64,000 nucleotides of DNA from Vicia villosa (lineage: Eukaryota > Streptophyta > Magnoliopsida > Fabales > Fabaceae), in the NCBI RefSeq assembly GCF_029867415.1, contig NW_026706246.1, positions 1 through 64,000 of the forward strand, read 5' to 3'. Each line of letters begins with the position of its first letter. The first letter of the stretch is position 1. A program made the translations under genes and the position numbers. A model generated the notes under the pieces. The model was not told the DNA's origin and ran no database searches. It worked only from the letters and a program-made list of their open reading frames with translations. This document shows, one piece after another, positions 23,365-34,802 of this stretch.

Positions 23365-24089
23365 GATAACCATTGTTGTATCCTTAAGTGCACACTCTTG
23401 ATGAATTTTGAATGCTCGATCAGGTTAACTGAACATTACCCTTCCCCAGGATTAAAATAAGGGTTTTTTAAAGAAAAGAAACTCCTACTTCGAAGGCTCA
23501 GAGGGGTAACGAGGGTTTCACTCCCTTATATCTCCAGTGTTTGAGAATTTGAAACAATGCCTGTACATCATCAACAGGGTTCTACTCAAAAGCATACCAT
23601 TTGAGATTATTGGTATTATGTTCATCATTCTCCCTACAGAGTTATCATGCTTTATGTAGCAAGAGTTGAGTATCACAAAAAGCATAGAAAAACATATAAG
23701 AGCAAAAGCGAATGGATTTTTTCAAGACAAACATATCCAATGCATTATGATTATAGTTCAAAAATAAACAAGTTTTGCATGCAACAGTATTGAACAAAGC
23801 AAGAAAGCTTAAACATGAACATGCATGATGAATTAGGAATTGCCAATGTTAAGGAGATTCTCTCTGTATGGACTTATTGCTTCAGAAGATCCACTGAGTC
23901 GGAGGAGAACTTCAATTCTGGACCTCAAGTGCGAATGTGATAGCCTTTGAGTCAATCAGGTCTTGAACCTTTTCTCTAAATGTTGGATAGTCTTCAATCA
24001 AATAACCAAGTGCCCCAGAGTGGAAAGCACACCAAGCACTACGTTAGAACACTTTAGATCACTTCTTGGAAGAAGATTTCGGCAAAGTC

Positions 24090-24930
24090 ATACAGAAGTT
24101 GCAAGTGTCCAGATTTCAGGGATTTGAGCCATGCACATGGTGCACAGACTCAAGATACAAGGTGTCTTGCTTATCCCTCGGTCGGGAGCCCCAAATATAG
24201 TTGCTGAAACAGAAAACACCATTATGAATGGAGAAACTTTGTATTACTATTGGTGAACAACCATAACCTCTGCCGTCTGGCCATCAAAGTCGTTACTTGG
24301 AACACACAATGGTTGTTGGGAAGGAAGCCTCTAGTAGTACAAATTGCAAGTGATTCTCAAGAGTTACTTCCTCGAGGAAGAACAAATAATCTACTTGCAG
24401 CAGATGAAATGGGATTGACCAGTAGAAACCATTATGAATAAACTCTAACATCTTTGAACCGAGCAAGTCCTGGACTCTTTGTACCTCATCACCTTGTAAG
24501 GCTTGACATTTTGATCAGGTGCCTCAGAATGGAAAACACCGAGTATTGTCATCGAAATCAGGAGATCTATTTGTGGTGAGAAACACCCAAAGCACGAATC
24601 TTTAACCAACTGAAATTCCATCAAGCACAGAAGCAACTGAACATAATGGCACTAGGATCACATCAGCTTATTTCTTATACACCTTCCGTCTCTGTTGACA
24701 AGTAAAGGTTGCTGAAAAGGAAACTCTAGGAGGAGATGACTCAGGATGTGAAGCAGAACCTTGAGAATGAGAGGCGTGCCCTTGCAGATCACTCTTAATT
24801 ACTGTCTGGCAGAAAATTAAGTTGAAGTCACACGGAATTTGTAATGCTTTAGGGATTCGAGCAATGCAAATAGTGCAAAGCTCAAGATAGACAGTGTCTT
24901 GCTTATCCCTCGTGCGGGAGCCCCAAGCAA
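24090..24930. repeat. Two-copy diverged direct repeat of about 100 bp in element B
   Basis: Around 24090-24195 and 24826-24925 both copies contain 'gtcttgcttatccctcg' and 'cgggagcccc', with similar upstream words. They are clearly diverged, so older than the element's last transposition. The sequence between them shows nothing recognisable. Confidence 0.6.
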
Positions 24931-26152
24931 TTTCAAAGACTTGTAGATCCTAACATCACGACCAGGTGCTCAAGGATAGAATTCACACCTAGTGTCATCA
25001 TCATCAAGCAGAGAACTTGCAAACATCAATACAGTACGGAACTTAACCAGTTGCAAATAAAGCATCCGTGGAAGCAAATGAGAATAAGACCTGTCTTCAA
25101 AAAGAAACCCAATTGAGTTTTCACCTTGGATAAAATCCCCATAAAGTTGTTCCATGACCAATCTTTGAGCTCACAACAGTAACAAGTCAAGTGTGTGAGC
25201 CTGAAGAGAGTACCAAGTCTGAATAAGAGATCCTCGAGCTTGAACACCTGTTATGCATGAAATGTATGAGAGGCATGGTATGAATACAATGCCATGTTCA
25301 TTCGATTTCCAAGGAATTCTCATGTTTTTATTTTTAGCAAGAGATGAAAGAGCTTGACACGAGGCTTAAAGATATGATTCCTTGAAAATGGAAGGAACAT
25401 GCATGCTAGTATGCTAGTTATTTTTTTTGTACATCATTTTTTGGAAAGTAAACATGCAATGATGCAAGGTGGTGGGATTTTGGATGTCTCCCACCGGACA
25501 TGTCTAGATATCCTCAAAGTTATACGATCCAGGTTCAAAGGTTCGGCACCAATTCAGAACTCCCCGTAGATCACGGGCCATAATCAATAGAAACAGAACC
25601 ATAGTCATCATAACAGGAACAAAACCACTCGAACAAGAACCATAGTAACCCTCGAACAAGAACAGCGGTAACCCACGGACAAGAACAGCGGTCACCAACA
25701 ATGTACCTGTTATATAATCATTGATTCCCGCCCCACTCACGGGTAAAATCTAGGCCAAGGTAAGGTCATGAAACGCAGTATACGGTCCGCCCGAAGGTAA
25801 GCATCATCACAGCGTGTAAGCGGGTGACGATAATACATCCGTTTGAAACCACTACTCTGCTCGTGTTCACATAATCCATCCCGAGACGTACACCTCGAGA
25901 CAAACCATGCTCCCACTCTATCCTAGGGTTCCTATGGTTCACACATAGCCTGGGTATTGGGCCTTTTACCTCTTGAAACACCCACCCAACAGACAGAGAT
26001 CCAGACAGTCCAGAATATGATGCAGAAAAATAAAAGCGCACATAGAATGCAATGCAAACATGTAAATATGCAAAGCAATAAAAGCACCCAAAGATAAACA
26101 CACAAGCGCTAGGATCGACTCGCTAGGTCCGGACCAGCAACAGGTCAAGACG

Positions 26153-26170
26153 TCCCCAGCAGAGTCGCCA
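26153..26170 (-). other. Primer-binding site of element B (tRNA-Arg type)
   Basis: On the minus strand this reads TGGCGACTCTGCTGGGGA, identical to element A's site, two bases after the LTR end. Confidence 0.9.
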
Positions 26171-26172
26171 GT

Positions 26173-29100
26173 TGTCGCTACCGCGAAAATTAACAGAGTC
26201 GCCACTAACATATTTATCCTGAAAAGGAAGGGAATGCCAGCAAACCACAAAACAAAACAACGGTCTCACGACCAGAGAAAAGGGTAAGGGAGTCGGTTAC
26301 GCGAGGGGAAGGTATTAGCACCCCTCGCGCCCATCGTACTCGATGGTATCCACGCTTGTGTCTAAAACTATGGGTGTATAACAAATCTACGCTAATCTGG
26401 ACTAAAATGAATGCAGAATGTAGGGAAAAGAAAGGATTGTGCTCGCACGGGCCCTACCCCGCTGCCTACGTATCTGTTTTGCAGAATCAGAGCTACCGTA
26501 GCTCGGCTAACTAATTTCTGTTTGTTTTGTGTTTTTTAGGTGAACAAGTTACATTCACACTCCGCTGCTCGACCTTTGGAGACTTATGCTGGGAATGGAG
26601 AGGAAATAACAAGTTCTTAAGAAAAGAAAATCAAAGAGTGTGGTTTGTGTTTTAAAGAATGCATGAGGAAGACCTAAGCTAAGGGGGGAAGCTTGCTACC
26701 TAATGTTAGCATACAAAGGGTACAAGTCTAAACTAAACTAACAACCTATGAGGGAAAAGGGAAGCAAACAATGAGCACACAAACGAGCATCTTCTCGTAA
26801 AGCAAACAAACCAACGGTACTGAGCGAATGGTAGAAAAGCGGTCCCGCCATAGCCAAGGGGAGCAACTCAACCCAAGTCAACCAAGCATTAGACCTCGCG
26901 AAAATGATCGGGCCATAGACAAGAGGGGCGGATCCCTCTCGGCAACCAAGCCGTCACGGATCGTAAAGGAAAACGGTGCGTGCGTACACCGAGCATCAAC
27001 GTCGAGCGACGCGAGCTATAGGAAAGGCGGGGGTCCGGCTGCATGAACCCTTTTCCTGACATACTCGATAACAAGATCTTGTGCAGGTTCAGAAGCGAGC
27101 CACGCGAAGCGTGCGCATACCAAACGGACTCGATGAGACTAGGCGGGGGTTGATTGCTAACCCTTTCCGCGTGCCTTCCATGAGGACTTAACGGAGTGCC
27201 ATATAGGACTTATTACACCGTGACTCCCTGCCGCAAAGCACAAATATAAACACACCAACAAAAACAGAGCCTCTTTCGAGGGCTTGGCCAGATGAATGTC
27301 TAGGTCCTACTTCTCATGTTAAAGGATGATGCGAGAAAGCGATAAAGTGCAAGAGAAATAAAATGAAACGGAAGACAATACCGAATGGATAGCAAATCCG
27401 CAATGAGCTAGCAGGCGTAAGCAAAGAAGTCCGAAATACTTCGCGTAAGCCATCATCAAGCAAAGCGAGTCAGAAAGCGTCGTCGTGAAAATAAATCACG
27501 AGCGACATGTGGTACACGTCGAGCATAACCACATGAGTAACCTGCAAGATAAACAATCCAGACAATACAAGAATATACATCTCAATGAATGAGAGACCAG
27601 GTGAATCGCATCGGGCATAAGTTCGTATCCCACAAATAAAGTGGAACACGACTCAAATCAATCGCACTGGAAGCGAATTTGTGTCCCACAAATAAAGTGG
27701 AACACGAAGCAAGTCGAATCGCAATCAAAGGCTCTCTCGAAGCACCTCGCACATCTCAACAAACAAATCAGAAACAACAAGGAGGCACGCACCCGCCATA
27801 GAAAATGATAGAAATTAAATTCTAAGTAAATTCTAAAACAAAATCTAACAAGAGCAAATTGTTTTCATGACATTTTTATCTCAAAGTAAAAGAACAAAAC
27901 TATGTACAAAACAATTAAATTCTAACAAGGAAAAGATATTTTTTATCACTTAGAACAAATATAGAAAACAAACATCTAATTCTAACTAGAAAAGAATACA
28001 TGTTTTTATTATTTTTATCGAGCAAAAATCTAATCAAACATAATATTTTTCATGGCATTTTCTATCTAAAAACTAACAAAAATAAGAGATCACATGTTTT
28101 TGGTTATTTTTTATCATGCTAACAAAATTGAAAGTTTATTTGCTTTTTATTATACTAAGAATTCTTGGTGGTTGAAACCGATTTCTGTTACGTATGGTTG
28201 TTGAATTTGAAGGAGTAACAAATGAAGGTTCATAGAGAGCGTTTTTCTGAGTTTTTCTGCAGAATTGGTGGAAGGTCAAGATTGAAGAAGTGAGTTATTC
28301 GATTGAGGTTGATAAATCATGGAGAAGATTGAAGCGGCGTGAAGAATTGATGTTTGTTGAATTGGGAGAGGTTGATGAAGATTCGAGGACTTTTTTTTGG
28401 TGAAGAGATTCAGAACCTGAAGATTGGTTATGGAGGATTCGGTTATGGCTGAGAAGTTTGTTACGTTTCAGTTAGAGGTTTTGTTACTCTCTTTTTCTCT
28501 GTTCTGAATTCTCCTTTTCCTTTCTGTTATACCATTTGGTTTTGTGCCGTTTTGTCAACTTGAAGTAGCAGTCCCAAACTGGTTTATTTACTGATGCGGT
28601 TCAGTTTTTATTATGTGCAGCAGGAATCAGTTCTTTTGGGAGTTGATATGGTGCGGTTGGAGAATTGTTTTGAAAGTATCCATGAACTTCTGATTGATTT
28701 TGTAACATATGGATTTGAGAGCAAGTTTAGCATAGGCTTAGACTTTGTTTCATTTCTTCAGAACTTGTTTTTTTTTCGATACCAAATTCATGATTGGGAG
28801 TGTATGTAATTTGGACTCTGGAATGTATAGACACTCTGAGAGAAATTTTTTTATTGTAATGAATTGTATGAACTTGCAATGCTTTGTAACCTTGTAGACT
28901 CGTAACTTCAATGAACAAAATCCCTCAATTATTCAAAACAATCTTTTCTTTTAAATTGAATTTGAAGTCCCAAACCGCTTCGACAAATGTCTTACATACC
29001 GTCCCCTAGTCACGGCGTGAATCCAACAACATGTTTGCCAACACAACAAAACTTTGAAATAATGACTTGAGTCTTGAAATTTGTGTACTGAAAAACCATA

Positions 29101-29523
29101 TGAATGAACCTTCCATTTTTGCAAGCTTGAATTAATTCTTGATAAATCATATGCTTAAGAATTTGGATCCCACCAACTAATCTCAAACACCAATTTGAAT
29201 TTATGGAATCACTTGAATCAACTTCAAATCCCACTCATCTCGATTTCCTAATGAGCCCTTAACTCAATTCGATTCACCACGTCCAACATCACGTGTTAAG
29301 CCAAAAATATTAGCAAGAATGGTGCTTTGTACACAATGCTCTCCTTAAGCTCATAACCTTGTACCATGACTCAATATCTTTCGCAACTCACCTCACAAAC
29401 CCCTTGACTTACTGATCTCAAAACAATAGAAACTCTTTAATTTTTCTTGATTTTCAAATGACGAAATAAACGCCATCGATAACTTATAGCACAGAGAAAG
29501 AGGGCAAATTTTGGGGTGCAACA
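26173..29523 (-). mobile_element. Element B 5' LTR, 3351 bp
   Basis: On the minus strand it begins TGTTGCACCCC and ends GGTAGCGACA. Near its 3' end it has the Tat/Ogre landmark (26294-26335 on the plus strand), including arms GCGAGGGG and CCCCTCGC around the conserved 'gtgctaatacc' block, and the tacgtaggc/ccgagcta block near 26465-26515. The remaining 2.4 kb is AT-rich with no gene. Reading frames such as 28594-28809 lie inside LTR sequence and are not credible genes. Confidence 0.9.
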
Positions 29524-29639
29524 TGTAGCCAAGACCACGAGGCCATGAGTCGATGATAACTCGTTGATGGTTTGCAACCATCTGGATCGCAACGCCTATG
29601 CTCCCAACCATCTAGTTCTACTTCTCGTAGATGCATCTC

Positions 29640-31678
29640 TCAGGCATTTAACTCTTGTTCCTAGTTGACACGTTTATGTTTGTGGACAAAAGTGCAACCT
29701 ATGATGATGTGGTCTACCTTGAGTACTTCATCGACTTGACGAAGATTCATGAGTACAACTGGGGGGTTGCCATTTTGGTCTACCTACACTCGAAGTTGGG
29801 GGATGGTTATGAAGGATAGAAAAACACTTAGAAAAGGGGGGTTTGAATAAGTGTAGTCTAAAATCTTGAACGATAAAAACAATATGCACAGTTATTTTTA
29901 TCCTGGTTCGTTGTTAACTAAACTACTCCAGTCCACCCCCACGGAGTGATTTACCTCACCTGAGGATTTAATCCACTAATCACAACAGATTACAATGGTT
30001 TTCCACTTAGTCCGCGACTAAGTCTTCTAGAGTATCCTGATCACAACCTGATCACTCCAGGAACAAATGCTTAGACACAAGCTAAGACTTTCTTAGAGTA
30101 TCCTGACCACCACGTGATCACTCTAATTACAACTGCTTAGACACAAGCTAAGACTTCCTAGAGTATCCTGATCAACACTTGATCACTCTAGTTACTTACA
30201 AATTAATGTAATCAAATAGGAGTTTTACAATGCTTCTTAAAAGCTATAATCACAACAGTGATATTTCTCTTAACGTTTAAGCTTAATCTCACTAATATAT
30301 TACAACAGCAATGTAGTGAGCTTTGATGAAGATGAAGTTTCTGAGCTTTGAATTTGAACAGCATTTCAGCAAGTTAATTGTTAGCAAATCGTCCACCTTG
30401 CTTCACATCAGAACTTCATATTTATAGGCGTTCGAGAAGATGACCGTTGGGCGCATTTAATGCTTTGCGTATTCCGTACAACATTGCATTTAATGTTTCA
30501 CGCTTTTGTCAACTACCTCGAGCCTTGTTCACACCGTGTCTACTGACGTTGCCTTTAATAGCTTCCAACGTTCCTTTTGTCAGTCAGCGTAGCCTGCCAC
30601 CTGTACTTTCTTCTGATCTGATGTTTGTGAATATAATATTTGAATATCATCAGAGTCAAACAGCTTGGTGCATAGCATCTTCTTGTCTCCTGACCTTGAA
30701 GTGCTTCTGAGCGTGATACCATGAGAACTTCAGTGCTTCTGCTTCTGATCTCAAGTTCTTCTGATGCTTCCATAGACCCATGTTCTGATTCTGCCTTGAC
30801 CATCTTCTGATGTCTTGCCAGACCATGTTCTGATGTTGCATGCTGAACCTTCTGAGACAAAGCTTCTGAGCGCTGATTTGTGCATACTCTTTATATATTT
30901 CCTGAAAGGGAAATTGCAATGTATTAGAGTACCACATTATCTCACACAAAATTCATATCCTTGTTATCATCAAAACTAAGAATATTGATCAGAACAAATC
31001 TTGTTCTAACAGGTTATCTATGGAAGACAAAACACGTGAAAGAGAGTTGAATGCTGCTTACAGTAATTTACTACTACTAATATTTTTATAATTCATTTGT
31101 TACACTTGTTTTTAATATTGTATCTGAACTATTTTCAGGGATGGACCATCTCCTACTTCCCTCGCGTTACCGGGAGGAAAGCTGTGCTTGCCTACAACGA
31201 GTATTGGCCACGTGTTGCCGCATTTTTCTCGTACAAGGGGTTATAATGCAGTCAAACCATTCAGAGTGTATCTTGGTTGTCATGTACCAAGTGACGTTTC
31301 CTTCTGCCCATATGAGGGTCACCGCGAGACACGTCAGTTTGACATCATTTCCTTATACTCCGGATGATTGGTATGAAAGTCATCTCTTGTGTATCCTTAT
31401 CTGTCCGAGCGAGTGATGTGACAATTTTCCTATTTGTAGGTTATTCCGAGACACCATATGAGTCTGTTCCTCCCACCATCCGCTGCAGAGATCTTGATGC
31501 GATACCAGATGCTTTCGAGAGTGACTTGGTACTAGATGAGTATTGCAGGGTACAAACTTCTTTTCAGTGGGTTGTATCTAACGCCTACATAACATGGTTC
31601 TATAGAGTTTCACGCGATATCATGATACTAGACGCTTCTAGAATACGACATATGCTAACTAATCAGGATGATTGCACC
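29640..31678 (+). pseudogene. Plant mobile domain (PMD/MAIN-like) gene fragment, broken
   Basis: Two pieces resemble the PMD family (often annotated in legumes as serine/threonine phosphatase 7 long-form homologues or MAIN-like). Piece 1, about 29663-29809, translates to a stretch with FVDKSATYDDVVYLEYF and YNWGVAILVYLHSKLGDGY, like the conserved middle of the domain. Piece 2, about 31140-31600, starts after an acceptor-like TTTTCAG and contains GWTISYFPRV, PYEGHRETRQFDIISLYSG and, after stops, PYLSERVM and VIPRHH, like the C-terminal part. A solo LTR separates the pieces (29810-31011), piece 2 has at least one frameshift and several stops, and the end is cut by a copia LTR at 31679. PMD proteins occur both as host silencing factors and inside transposons, so which this was cannot be said. 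Not functional. Confidence 0.72.
29810..31011 (-). mobile_element. Solo LTR of a SIRE/Maximus-type copia, 1202 bp
   Basis: On the minus strand it starts TGTTAGAACAAGATTTG and ends CTATCCTTCA, closely matching the LTRs of element E. Direct repeats GGTTA flank it (29805-29809 and 31012-31016). There is no primer site or polypurine tract at either side, so the internal part was lost by LTR-LTR recombination. A TATA-like string, minus-strand CCTATAAATATG, lies near 30416-30428. Internal 60-bp repeats ('ctaagacttcctagagtatcctgatc') are present three times near 30020-30200. Confidence 0.93.
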
Positions 31679-31872
31679 TGTTAGAAATGATAGAAGAGTT
31701 TTTCATTTTGCTGTAACATAATTTCTCTATTGTGTATAATCTGTTAGTTACAAAAGGTGAGAACAAGCTATATATAGCAAAGATATGTGACCTGCTACAG
31801 CAGGTACACATTTACAAAATACTGACACATGTCAGTTTCCCTTCTATCTATACTAAACAAGGAACTCCTTCA
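31679..31872 (-). mobile_element. 3' LTR (194 bp) of a short-LTR Ty1/copia element
   Basis: Ends TG...CA. On the minus strand it starts TGAAGGAGTTCC, just after a purine-rich tract (minus GTGAGGGGGTAT), and ends TTTCTAACA. It directly follows the end of the copia pol fragment, where the RNase H C-terminus lies. Short LTRs are usual in several copia lineages. The matching 5' LTR is missing. Confidence 0.75.
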
Positions 31873-31888
31873 ATACCCCCTCACAAAC

Positions 31889-33655
31889 TCATGGGGAGCT
31901 AGCAACCCTGAGTTTGTGCTTGAGTTCCAAAAACTTTGTAGAAGGCAGGGGTTTGGTGAAGGTATCTGCCAGTTGTGCAGTGCCAGGAATGTGATGGACC
32001 CGAAGTTGTTTAGCCATAACCTTCTCCCTTACCAAGAACATATCTATTTCCATGTGTTTAGTTCTAGCATGCAAAACAGGATTGTGAGCTAGAGAAACTG
32101 CAGACTGATTGTCACAGTAAATAATGGATGGAGTGGTGACAATGCTGAGCTCTTGAAGGAGTGTCTGAACCCAAAGTAAGTCAGCTGTAGCTTGGGCCAG
32201 ACTCCTATATTCTGCCTCAGTGTGGATCTTGCTACAACTTGCTGCTTTGTAGACCACCAACTGATTAGATTAGCACCAAAGAAGAGAGCAGCACCAAAGG
32301 TGCTCCTTCTATCATCAGGACCAGATGCCCAATCAACATCACAAAACACTTGAAAAGATAGAGTAATAGATGGAGATAAGGGTGTGATCAAGATGCCCCA
32401 ATTGATGGTACCTTTGAGGTATCTCAAGATTCTCTTAACTGCCAGCCAGTGAATTTCAAGAGGATGAGCCATATATTGGCAAACTTTGTTGACAGCAAAG
32501 GTAATGTCAAGTCTTGTGATGGTAGTAAATTGCAAAGCTCCAACCACAGACCTGTACATAAAGGGATCAGAAAGAGCAGGGAGCCTGTTTTTGTAAGCTT
32601 GCAGGTGGACTGCATAAGGGTGTTAACATAGGCAGCTTTAAGCATATTAGTTTTCTGCAGAAGATCTCTAAGATACTTGGCTTGTGTCATCAAAAGGCAA
32701 CCTGAGGGGGCTTGTTTGACCTCAATTTCTAGGAAATAGTCAAGTGAGCCAAGTAATTTAAGAGAAAAAGCATAATTAAGCTTGGAAATAGTGGCTTGAA
32801 TGATAGATGAAGAACTGCGCGTGATGATAATATCATCAACATACACCAGCAAATATATTGTGTGACCTTAAGAGACCATGGTGAACAAGGAGGGATCACA
32901 CTTGCTAGCTTTGAATTGCAAACTGAGCAAGGTAGATTTGAGCCTCTCATACCATTGCCTTGGTGCCTGTTTTAGGCCATATAAGGCTTTAGAGAGCTTG
33001 CAGACTAGAGAGGAATCAGAATGCACAAATCCTTGTGGCTGCTCCATAAAAACTTCTTCTTCAAGGCACCCATTTAAGAAGGCATTGTTTACATCAAGTT
33101 GCTGAATAGTCCACTTGTGTGTGATGACAATAGTAAGGATGATTCTGATTGTAATAGGCTTGACAACTAGAGAGAAAGTCTCATTGAAGTCAAGTCCTTG
33201 CTTTTGATGAAACCCTTTTGCAAGCAGCTTTGCCTTGAACTTATTTACAGTGCCATCTGGATTCTCTTTGACCCTGAACATCCATTTGCAACCTATGGTC
33301 TTCTTGTGAGCAGGAAGAGGAACTAAGGACCAAGTATTATTCTTCATGAGAGCATCATATTCAGCCTGCATAGCTGCTATCGATTGAGGATCTGTCAGAG
33401 CTTGCTTAAGACTTCTAGGTTCAACATGAGTGAGAAGAAGCCTTGGCTGCAATCTGGGTTGTGCAAAACCAGACTCGGCTCTGGTTTGCATAGTATGGAG
33501 ATTTGAGGGAATGGCATCCACAGGAACAACATTAGGACCAAGTATTATTCTTAAGAGATGATTTAGCCTTCTGAGACAGATGTTGTAACATATGTTCTGA
33601 CATCTTAGTTTGACTCTCCACATTGGCTTTATCAATCCTGAGGTCTTCCATGCCC
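31889..33655 (-). pseudogene. Ty1/copia reverse transcriptase-RNase H, frameshifted
   Basis: Minus-strand segments together cover the copia RT and RNase H: 33707-32868 (YDALMKNNTWSLVPLP, KARLV-like KAKLLAKGFHQ, catalytic-region QQLDVNNAFLNG, YGLKQAPRQWYERL), 32852-32424 (LVYVDDIIITRS, the YVDD box), 32559-32089 (MYRSVVGALQF, DVDWASGPDDRRST) and 32260-31889 (EAEYRSLAQATADLLW, RTKHMEIDMFLVREKV, LADTFTKPLP). At least three frame changes separate them. Gag, protease and integrase of this element are absent: the fragment is joined at about 33655 to a SIRE-type gag, a deletion fusion. Lineage within copia is not assigned. Confidence 0.9.
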
Positions 33656-34703
33656 CTGAATCAGAATCATCCCATGTTTCCATGAGACCCTTCTTGGCTT
33701 TGAACACTTTCTTAGGTTTCTTGTCTTTCCTAAAATTTGGACATTCATTCTTGTAATGTCCAGGTTCATTGCACTCGTAGCATGTGACTTCTTTTCCAAA
33801 AGCTTTATTTTGACCATAAGATGATTTAGTTCAGTCCTTTGATCTTCTTGGTCCTATGAACTTGCTCTTTCTATGTTTCCATAGATGATTTAATCTTCTG
33901 GATATTAGAGAGAGTTCATCTTCGCCTGGGTCTTCTTTAGACTCTTCTGAATCTTCTTCTGCTTGAAAAGCTTTTGTCTTTACAGACTTAGGCTTTAGAG
34001 CTACAGAGTTTCCTCTCCTATGAGGTTCACCTTCTTGAAGATCAATCTCATGACTTCTTAAAGAACTAATTAGTTCCTCAAGACTGGTGTTGTTCTGATC
34101 CTTTGAAAGTTTCAAAGTAGTTACCATTGATCTCCATTTATTAGGCAGACTTTTGATAATCTTCTTAACATGATCTGATGTAGAATATCCTTTGTCTAGA
34201 ACTTTAAGTCCTGTAACAAAAATCTGGAATCTTGAAAACATCGTTTCCACATATTCATCTTCTTCCATCTTGAAGGCTTCATATTTTTGGATTAGGGCCA
34301 GAGCCTTTGTCTCCTTAACTTGAGTGTTGCCTTCATGAGTCATTTTAAGACAATCAAATATGGATTTAGCAGTCTCTTTATCAGTGATCTTCTCATACTC
34401 AACTTGAGAAATAGCAGATAACAAAATAGACCTAGCTTTGAAACGATTCTTGTAATCTTTCTTTTGTTCATCTGTCATTACACTTCTTGCAATCTTGACA
34501 CCACTTGCATCTATTGGATATCTGTAGCCATAAACTACCAGATCCCAATGATCAAAGTCAAATGCCATAAAATACGTTTCAATTCTATCCTTCCAATAGT
34601 CAAACTTTTCTCCATCAAACATATGAGGTTTAGCTCTATACTGATCTTTATCCCTATTATCAACAGTGACATTGTTAGTAGGATTAACTGTGGGGGTAGC
34701 CAT
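33655..34703 (-). pseudogene. SIRE/Maximus-type gag, truncated and frameshifted
   Basis: The frame starts with ATG at 34703 (MATPTVNPTNN...) and shows a UBN2-type capsid region, with FDGEKFDYWKDRIETYF near residue 30, LKMTHEGNTQVKETKALAL in the middle and LEELISSLRSHEIDLQ near residue 210. A stop interrupts at 33831. In another frame a CCHC zinc knuckle follows (CYECNEPGHYKNECP, about 33735-33785) and then KGLMETWDDSDSG. At about 33655 the sequence switches to copia pol of another element. About 100 bp separate the gag ATG from the 5' LTR, with a decayed primer site. Gag would form the particle shell; this one is dead. Confidence 0.88.
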
Positions 34704-34802
34704 TGTTTTTTACACAGTCTTGATCGGTACTGAACACTGTTAGGTGCTTGATAAAGATTTAAACTCTTTATCACCACTTAGAACCGGAGCTATGATGCTA
34801 AC

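Larger units (their letters stand above)
19330..26172 (-). mobile_element. Element B internal region (6843 bp, non-coding Ogre-like)
   Basis: Bounded by a polypurine tract and a tRNA-Arg-type primer site on the minus strand, between two LTRs of the same family. No retroviral-type protein is recognisable; the longest frame (20947-21309, minus, 120 codons, repeated S-P-V/A-E) follows from a 'ctgggga' repeat. Contents on the plus strand: hairpin series 19587-20461, a three-copy repeat 19843-20360, 'gctgggga' repeats about 20640-21500, a segment related to element A at about 22600-22720 and 23456-23580, a 'cctc...gagg' hairpin series 23225-23364, and a two-copy repeat at about 24090 and 24830. 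Like A, B must be mobilised by other elements. Confidence 0.87.

Noticed and set aside
28594..28809. 71-codon frame at 28594
   Set aside because: Inside element B's LTR, opposite to element direction, no homology recognised.
30555..30860. About 100-codon frames in the SIRE LTRs (also 44966-45265, 53312-53611)
   Set aside because: Lie wholly in LTR sequence made of 'ttctgatg' words and recur with the LTR.
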